Both the position numbers and the translations under genes were made by a program. Below, in pieces: positions 13,700 through 18,489 of a stretch of DNA of 18,489 nucleotides; position 1 is the first letter of the stretch, and each line of letters begins with the position of its first letter. The stretch covers positions 1-18,489 of the forward strand of contig JAOUGY010000036.1 in the NCBI GenBank assembly GCA_029865445.1, read 5' to 3'. The notes below the pieces were generated by a model. It was not told the origin of the DNA. It saw only the letters and a list, made by a program, of their open reading frames with translations, and ran no database searches. Source of the DNA: Acidimicrobiia bacterium. GTDB lineage: Bacteria > Actinomycetota > Acidimicrobiia > Spongiisociales > ZC4RG35.

Positions 13700-13777
13700 T
13701 CCAGGCCCGGGGGAGGGTTTCAACCTGGCGGGGCGGACTATTACCGTACTCGCCGTTGCCGACCCCTTGGATCTCTC

Positions 13778-14329
13778 ATGCAGGTATCACACCAGTTCGA
13801 TGTCGCACGCCCCGTTCAAACGGTCTGGGACTTCTTCCAAGACGTTCCGTCCGTCGCCCAATGTCTACCGGGAGCCGAGCTCACAGAGGACAAAGGAGAC
13901 AACGTCTACGCAGGCAAGGTGTCGGTCAAGCTCGGTCCGCTCTCTGCGACTTTCGAAGGCGAGGCGAAGGTCACCCCGGACGCGGTCGCAAAGTCAGGGC
14001 TCATCGATGGCAAGGGAGTGGATCGGCGCGGAGGCAGCCGCGGTCAGGTGAAGGTGACGTATCAACTGGTCGGCTCGGACGCCGGTACCACGGTGAGCAT
14101 GGATGCCGACGTCACTCTCTCGGGTGCCGCTGCGCAGTTCGGCCGCACTGGTCTCATCAATGAGATGTCGAACCGGCTCATCGGCGAGTTCGTCCAATGC
14201 GTCGAGGGGAAGCTGGCGGCGACCACCGTCGAGGAGGCTCAGGAGATCAAGGCAGCCGAGGTCAAGGGCATCACACTGTTCTTCCAAAGCCTGCTCACTT
14301 GGCTGAAGCGCTTGTTCGGTAGGCGATGA
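13778..14329 (+). CDS. CoxG-like SRPBCC protein (carbon monoxide dehydrogenase subunit G family)
   Basis: A 183-aa protein. Residues 1-150 form an SRPBCC/CoxG domain: HQFDVARPVQTVWDFFQDVP, CLPGAEL, YAGKVSVKLGPLSATFEGEA and the GAAAQFGRTGLINEMSNRLIGEF helix are all CoxG family signatures. An acidic linker leads to a C-terminal hydrophobic/basic helix (ITLFFQSLLTWLKRLFGRR), which fits a membrane-binding tail. CoxG proteins associate CO dehydrogenase-type enzymes with the membrane and electron acceptors. The gene lies 78 bp after xdhC, with a possible -10 (TATTAC or TACCGT near 13740-13748). Only 3 bp separate its stop from that of the convergent HD-GYP gene. Confidence 0.88.
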   Translation: MQVSHQFDVARPVQTVWDFFQDVPSVAQCLPGAELTEDKGDNVYAGKVSVKLGPLSATFEGEAKVTPDAVAKSGLIDGKGVDRRGGSRGQVKVTYQLVGSDAGTTVSMDADVTLSGAAAQFGRTGLINEMSNRLIGEFVQCVEGKLAATTVEEAQEIKAAEVKGITLFFQSLLTWLKRLFGRR

Positions 14330-14332
14330 ATC

Positions 14333-16786
14333 TCAACCGACCACGATCGTGAGTTCTGCCGTATCGCATGACCCCGCCGTATCGCAGACCTCGTACCCGA
14401 TCGTGTCGGTACCCGTGAAGTCCCGGCGCGCCGAGTAACGAATCCGCCCGCCGCTCATCGTCCGGGCATCGCCACCGGTCGGCTGTGTCGTGATGCGGAA
14501 CGACGGCGGGTGCCAATCGCCGCTGGCAGGGACGTCGTTGGCGATCACACGAACCGTCGTGTTGCCTCCGGGATTGGTCGATCCCGAGTCGTCTCGGGCG
14601 ATCGTGATGGCTGCCACCGTGAGGGTCACGGTCCCGTCATCGCAGAGTCCGCCGGGATCGCAAAGTCGATAGATCACGGTGGTGGTACCGCTCATGCCGA
14701 ACGCGGGCGTGTACCGGAGGGAACCACCGACCACGGTGACGTTGCCGAACGCTGGCCCTTGGAGGACTATCACGGTCAGCGGGTCCCCGTCCACGTCCGA
14801 GTCCGGGAAGACGACCGGGACATCGATCGTGGTCACCCAGTCGGTCGCATCCGAGATGTCCGCTGCCACCGGCATGTCGTTCACGGGGGTCACCTGGATG
14901 ACGAGCGGGAACGACGACGCCCCGTGGCCGTCACTGACCCGAATCGTGATCGCCACCTCTCCGTTGAAGTTCTCGGCGGTCTGGTACACGAGCTTGGTGC
15001 AGTCTGCCGGTACGGTTGCCACGCCGACCTTCGGGCTCTTCTCCAGTTCGCACGTCGTGTCGTCCCCGTCGATGTCCACGACCTTCAACGACACCGTGAG
15101 CAGGCCTTCCTCGTTCACGGTGAGCGTCGGTGCCTGCAATGTTGGGAGATCGTTCACGGGGGAGACGTCGACTGTGGCCCTGGCCGATGAGCAGGTTTGC
15201 TCGGAGTCGCAGATCCGGTAGTCGAACCGGTCTGAACCGTTGAAGTCGGGATCAGGCGTGTACGAAACCCTCGACCCACTGACCGAAGCTCTTCCGTGCT
15301 CGGGTTGACCGACGACGGCCAGTGTCGAAGCGACCAGGTCGCCGTCGGGGTCGGTGTCGTTGGCGAGGACGTCCAGCGTCACCGCCGTGTCCTCCCGGGT
15401 GGTGGCGGCGTCGTTGTACGGGAGCGGTGCGCCCGGCGCCGGCAAGGTGGTCGGCGGGGGAGCGGTGGTGGAGGTCGTCGGGGAACCGTCACCGGGGGGG
15501 ATGGTGGTGTCGGCGGTCCCGGGCTCTCCATCTGGGTCGGTCTCGGTGGAGCGCGTCGTCGGGGGATTCTGTCCTGGGGCGGATGCGGTGGACTTGGGCG
15601 CCGGGGCCGGCTCATCGGACCCTTCATGGGGGAGGGCGAGGATCGACCCCGACCCGAGGAAGTCCGACTCGATGAGGTCCGCGGGCGGCGGCAGAACGCC
15701 GACCGCCATCGAGGTCGCCATCACGGCCGAGCTGGTCAGGAGAGTGGCCGCATCTCGGCCGAGTTGAGGGAGGCCACGAATGAATGGGAGCTCGGCGAGG
15801 ACAGCGATCGGACCTGTGGCCCATCGCAGGCGCCCCAGTGAGACGTTCATGAGTGCCCGGACGGCGATGGGATCGAACTGCTGGCCGGCGAGCTTGGCGA
15901 TTTCCGATCGCGCCGCCGCCGGTGTCTTTGCTCGCTGGTACGCCCGGCCCGATGTCATCACGTCGTACGCGTCGGCCACCGACACAATGCGAGCCCCGAG
16001 CGAGATGTCCTCACCCGCAAGCCCGTGGGGATATCCGGTGCCGTCATACCGCTCGTGATGATGCTCGATCGTCTTGGCCCATGGTCCCAGCCAAGGGATC
16101 AGCGGCGCCACGAGTTTCATTCCGAACACCGGATGTTGCTTGACCACCGACCATTCGTGGTCGGTGAGCTTGCCGTCCTTGTTGAGGATCTCGGCGGGCA
16201 CTTCGAGCTTCCCGACGTCGTGGAGGAGGGCTGCCCAGCGGAGGCGGTCTCGATCCTCCTCGCCGAGTCCCATTTCTTCGGCGAGGATGTCCGTGTAGGC
16301 CCGGGTGCGTTCGGAGTGTCCCCGCGTCTTCCTGTCGTGCTGCGAGAGGGCGGTGGAGAGCGACAGGATCAGCTCCGACATCTCGCCGACATCGGAGTTC
16401 GCGCCCGTCTGTGCCGCCGAGATCCGTTTCCTCAGCTCGGTGAAGTTGCCGGATCGCAACGCCACCCTCATCCGAGAGGGCGCGCGGTCGGGAAACAGCA
16501 TCGTCATCTTGAGGAGCAGCGTGAGGGGAAGGAGCTTTCGAGCCAGCCGATCGGTGACGGTTGCCGCCACCATGCTCGAGCCGATGACGGCCACCCACCA
16601 GGTCGCGACGTCTGCTGCGGTGGTCGTTTCTGGGAGGGCCGCGGCTACGACCTTCCCCGTCAGGAACCCGACGACCAGGGGCACCATGAAGATGCCACCG
16701 CGCAGCAACGCCGCCAGGAGGCGGCGCTCGCGCCAGCGATCTTCGGCCTGGGCGTTCCCCGTCGTCGGCCCTCTGGGCTCACTCAC
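14333..16786 (-). CDS. Membrane HD-GYP phosphodiesterase fused to four extracellular Ig/cadherin-like repeats
   Basis: An 817-aa protein starting at GTG 16786. Two TM helices (about 29-50 and 61-79) precede a cytoplasmic HD-GYP domain (about 145-315). Metal and signature residues are all present: H157, HDVGK (189-193), H218, HHERYDGTGYP (243-253) and D272. HD-GYP domains usually hydrolyse cyclic di-GMP. A third TM (about 343-365) leads to a Pro/Thr/Ser-rich linker (386-455) and four roughly 90-residue tandem repeats (about 456-545, 546-636, 637-727, 728-816) with hallmarks such as LDVLANDTDPDGD, VSYTPDPDFNGSDRFDYRIC and SPVNDLP. Repeats 1, 3 and 4 each carry C-x5-C (526/532, 709/715, 801/807). 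With an odd number of TMs the enzyme domain and repeats lie on opposite sides of the membrane. The gene follows aceE by 58 bp on the same strand and may be read through from it. I infer a surface-sensing or adhesion-coupled c-di-GMP role. Confidence 0.9.
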   Translation of the reverse strand: MSEPRGPTTGNAQAEDRWRERRLLAALLRGGIFMVPLVVGFLTGKVVAAALPETTTAADVATWWVAVIGSSMVAATVTDRLARKLLPLTLLLKMTMLFPDRAPSRMRVALRSGNFTELRKRISAAQTGANSDVGEMSELILSLSTALSQHDRKTRGHSERTRAYTDILAEEMGLGEEDRDRLRWAALLHDVGKLEVPAEILNKDGKLTDHEWSVVKQHPVFGMKLVAPLIPWLGPWAKTIEHHHERYDGTGYPHGLAGEDISLGARIVSVADAYDVMTSGRAYQRAKTPAAARSEIAKLAGQQFDPIAVRALMNVSLGRLRWATGPIAVLAELPFIRGLPQLGRDAATLLTSSAVMATSMAVGVLPPPADLIESDFLGSGSILALPHEGSDEPAPAPKSTASAPGQNPPTTRSTETDPDGEPGTADTTIPPGDGSPTTSTTAPPPTTLPAPGAPLPYNDAATTREDTAVTLDVLANDTDPDGDLVASTLAVVGQPEHGRASVSGSRVSYTPDPDFNGSDRFDYRICDSEQTCSSARATVDVSPVNDLPTLQAPTLTVNEEGLLTVSLKVVDIDGDDTTCELEKSPKVGVATVPADCTKLVYQTAENFNGEVAITIRVSDGHGASSFPLVIQVTPVNDMPVAADISDATDWVTTIDVPVVFPDSDVDGDPLTVIVLQGPAFGNVTVVGGSLRYTPAFGMSGTTTVIYRLCDPGGLCDDGTVTLTVAAITIARDDSGSTNPGGNTTVRVIANDVPASGDWHPPSFRITTQPTGGDARTMSGGRIRYSARRDFTGTDTIGYEVCDTAGSCDTAELTIVVG

Positions 16787-16807
16787 CCCAGATTGATCGG
16801 CCGGAAT

Positions 16808-16843
16808 CGCCCGGATATCGAGCGGTTTTCGGTTCCCCGGGCG
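16808..16843 (-). terminator. Weak inverted repeat after aceE
   Basis: CGCCCGG (16808-16814) and CCGGGCG (16837-16843) form a 7-bp all-GC stem with a 22-nt loop immediately after the aceE stop on the minus strand. The large loop and absence of a T-run make termination uncertain; it may only attenuate read-through into the HD-GYP gene. Confidence 0.25.
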
Positions 16844-16844
16844 C

Positions 16845-18489
16845 TCAGCGTTGCCAGGGCGGGGCTACGTCCGGATCGATGCCCAGGTCCGAGATAGCCG
16901 ATCGTGCGACACCGGGGTCGAGCCGGCCCTCGGCGGCCAGCGCCGACAGGACCGCCACCGTGACGTGCGCCGCATCGGTCTCGAAGAAGCGGCGAAGTGC
17001 CGACCGTGTGTCCGAGCGTCCGAAGCCGTCCGTGCCGAGGATCGAGTACCGCTGGGACACCCAGGGCGTGATCTGGTCGGGGACCATCCGCATGAAGTCC
17101 GACACCGCGACGACGGGGCCGTCGACACCGGCGAGGGTCCGTGTCACGAACGGAACCTGGGGAGGGCTGTCGGGATGGAGACGATTCCAGCGTTCGACCG
17201 CCATCGCCTCCTCCCGCAACGCCTTGTACGACGTCGCCGACCAGAGTTCGACGCCCACGCCGTAGCGGTCCGCGAGTATCTGTTGGGCTTCACGAGCCGC
17301 CAGATTCGCCGAACCGGAGAAGAGCACGGCTCCACCGGGGCGGACTCCGTCCGGCGTCTCCGCCCAACGGTAGAGCCCGTCGACGATCCCCTGGTCGACG
17401 CCGGCGGGCTTTGGCGGTTGTATGTAGTTCTCGTTGTACACGGTCAGGTAGTAGAAGCAGTCCTCGCCCTGCTCATACATACGTGACAATCCGTCGCGGA
17501 TGAGGACGCCGAGTTCGTAGGCGAATGCAGGGTCATAGGCCCTGGCCACGGGGACCACCGAGGACAGCACGAGGCTGTGACCATCCTGGTGCTGGAGTCC
17601 CTCGCCCTGGAGGGTCGTGCGGCCGGCGGTGGCTCCCAAGAGGAATCCACGGGTCCGGGCGTCCGCGGCCGCCCACAGGAGATCGCCAACACGTTGCCAT
17701 CCGAACATCGAGTAGAAGATGTAGAACGGCACCATCGGCACGCCCCGGGTGGCATACGAGGTGCCGGCGGCGATCCACGATGCCGTCGATCCGGCCTCGG
17801 TGATGCCCTCTTCCAGGATCTGGCCGTCCTGGCCCTCGACGTACGCGAGGATCATCGAAGCGTCTACCGGCTCGTACAGCTGGCCTTTCGATGCGTAGAT
17901 CTTGAACTCCCGGAACAGCGAGTCCATTCCGAAGGTGCGGGCTTCATCGGGAACGATGGGCACCACCCGATCCCCGAAGCCCTCGGTGCGGGCGAGGTTG
18001 CGCAGGAGTCGGGTGAAGGCCGTGGTCGTCGATGCCTCCACCTTGCCCGACCCGGCGTCTATCTCGGAGTAGACGTCGGGCGACGGCAGCTGCAGTGGGC
18101 TCCTCACCGTCACGGATCGGGTGGGGACCCACCCGGAAAGTCGTTTGCGAGTCTCGGCGAGATACCGGTATTCGGGTGAGTCGACCGGGGGTCGGAAGTA
18201 CGGTGGGTCCTGGTCGCCTTCGAGCGCCTCGAGGGGGATGTCGTCCTCGAGGTGAAGCCTGACCCTCAGCACCTGGAGCTGTTTGTTCGTGAGCTCTTTG
18301 ATCTGGTGCGTGGCGTTGCGCCCTTCGACGTCTGGTCCCAGCGTCCACCCCTTGATGGTCTTGGCGAGAATCACCGTCGGAGTGTCCTGTTCCTGGACTG
18401 CGGCGTTGTACGCCGCGTACACCTTGCGGTAGTCGAGCCCCCCCCGGCGCAGGTCCCAGATCTCGTCGTCGCTGAGGTGCTCGACGAGG
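16845..18489 (-). CDS. aceE: Pyruvate dehydrogenase E1 component, homodimeric type (N-terminal part outside window)
   Basis: The frame is open to the right edge, so about 547 C-terminal residues of a usual 880-920 are visible. The in-frame GTG at 18422 is internal: codons upstream of it (LSDDEIWDLRRGGLDYRKVYAAY) continue the family alignment. The enzyme is the ThDP-dependent E1 that decarboxylates pyruvate and passes the acetyl group to the E2 lipoyl domain. Recognisable AceE blocks are TVILAKTIKGWTLG, ITEAGSTASWIAAGTSYAT with the ThDP-activating Glu, VPFYIFYSMFGWQRVGDLLWAA, GRTTLQGEGLQHQDGH and YSILGTDGFGRSDTR near the C-terminus. Homodimeric AceE, rather than the split alpha/beta E1, is normal for Actinomycetota and Proteobacteria. 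The HD-GYP gene follows after 58 bp. Confidence 0.95.
   Translation of the reverse strand, partial: LVEHLSDDEIWDLRRGGLDYRKVYAAYNAAVQEQDTPTVILAKTIKGWTLGPDVEGRNATHQIKELTNKQLQVLRVRLHLEDDIPLEALEGDQDPPYFRPPVDSPEYRYLAETRKRLSGWVPTRSVTVRSPLQLPSPDVYSEIDAGSGKVEASTTTAFTRLLRNLARTEGFGDRVVPIVPDEARTFGMDSLFREFKIYASKGQLYEPVDASMILAYVEGQDGQILEEGITEAGSTASWIAAGTSYATRGVPMVPFYIFYSMFGWQRVGDLLWAAADARTRGFLLGATAGRTTLQGEGLQHQDGHSLVLSSVVPVARAYDPAFAYELGVLIRDGLSRMYEQGEDCFYYLTVYNENYIQPPKPAGVDQGIVDGLYRWAETPDGVRPGGAVLFSGSANLAAREAQQILADRYGVGVELWSATSYKALREEAMAVERWNRLHPDSPPQVPFVTRTLAGVDGPVVAVSDFMRMVPDQITPWVSQRYSILGTDGFGRSDTRSALRRFFETDAAHVTVAVLSALAAEGRLDPGVARSAISDLGIDPDVAPPWQR

Noticed and set aside
13700..13777. Terminator between xdhC and coxG
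   Set aside because: Only a 5-bp CCAGG/CCTGG pairing with a long loop could be found, too weak to call.
14333..15420. Possible DNA-level tandem repeat from the four Ig-like domains
   Set aside because: The similarity is visible at protein level only; the nucleotide sequences of the repeats have diverged and give no recent tandem duplication.
14510..15841. Several plus-strand open frames opposite the Ig-repeat region
   Set aside because: They are shadows of the HD-GYP/Ig gene; their translations are low-complexity and show no domain.
16845..18422. Starting the AceE protein at the GTG at 18422
   Set aside because: The frame continues to the window edge with recognisable AceE residues (DDEIWDLRRGG), so the gene is truncated rather than starting there.
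1..18489. CRISPR array, transposase, integrase, tRNA or rRNA
   Set aside because: No regularly spaced identical repeats, no transposase or integrase motifs, and no cloverleaf or rRNA-like segment were seen in reading both strands.

Overview
The window is about 18.5 kb of high-GC bacterial chromosome with dense gene packing, ATGA stop/start overlaps, GTG starts and GC-rich third positions. Gene content (homodimeric AceE-type pyruvate dehydrogenase, MogA/XdhC/CoxG accessory genes, a DUF3179 lipoprotein, an AglEFG-type sugar ABC system under a LacI repressor) and many start codons placed 6-9 nt after a TANNNT -10 box point to an actinobacterium, plausibly an uncultured Acidimicrobiia-like lineage. 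The lineage is an inference; no rRNA or other marker gene is present. No tRNA, CRISPR array, insertion sequence or phage gene was seen.

Layout. 1-911 (-): 3'-truncated gene for an exported metzincin-like metalloprotease. 957-2387 (+): tight three-gene unit, Mug-type DNA glycosylase, small membrane protein, DUF429 protein. 2392-3624 (-): DUF3179 lipoprotein. 3749-8867 (+): sugar-uptake locus made of a LacI-family repressor, a lipoprotein binding protein, two permeases and a small membrane protein. There are LacI-type operators in front of both the repressor gene and the binding-protein gene, and a perfect 15-bp hairpin between the binding protein and the permeases. 8824-9615 (-): two-TM membrane protein whose 3' end overlaps the preceding gene. 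9616-9909: mostly non-coding. 9910-10812 (+): aldo/keto reductase. 10832-11191 (-): DUF1992 (DnaJ-C28-like) protein. 11263-12593 (+): multi-TM membrane protein overlapping a MogA/MoaB-family molybdopterin adenylyltransferase; then XdhC (12608-13699) and CoxG (13778-14329). 14333-16786 (-): large membrane protein joining a cytoplasmic HD-GYP domain to four predicted extracellular Ig/cadherin-like repeats. 16845-18489 (-): AceE, 5'-truncated by the window edge.

How the parts work together. The agl locus is a self-contained import and regulation unit for an oligosaccharide, probably an alpha-glucoside, but it has no ATPase or glycosidase gene here, so it must borrow both. MogA, XdhC and CoxG form a maturation set for a molybdenum hydroxylase (CO dehydrogenase / xanthine dehydrogenase family) whose catalytic subunits lie outside the window. 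The HD-GYP/Ig fusion is the most unusual protein: it would place a c-di-GMP phosphodiesterase on one side of the membrane and a cysteine-paired repeat ectodomain on the other. I did not find a clearly novel multi-gene system; the most interesting points are this fusion, the operator architecture and the widespread leaderless-type starts.
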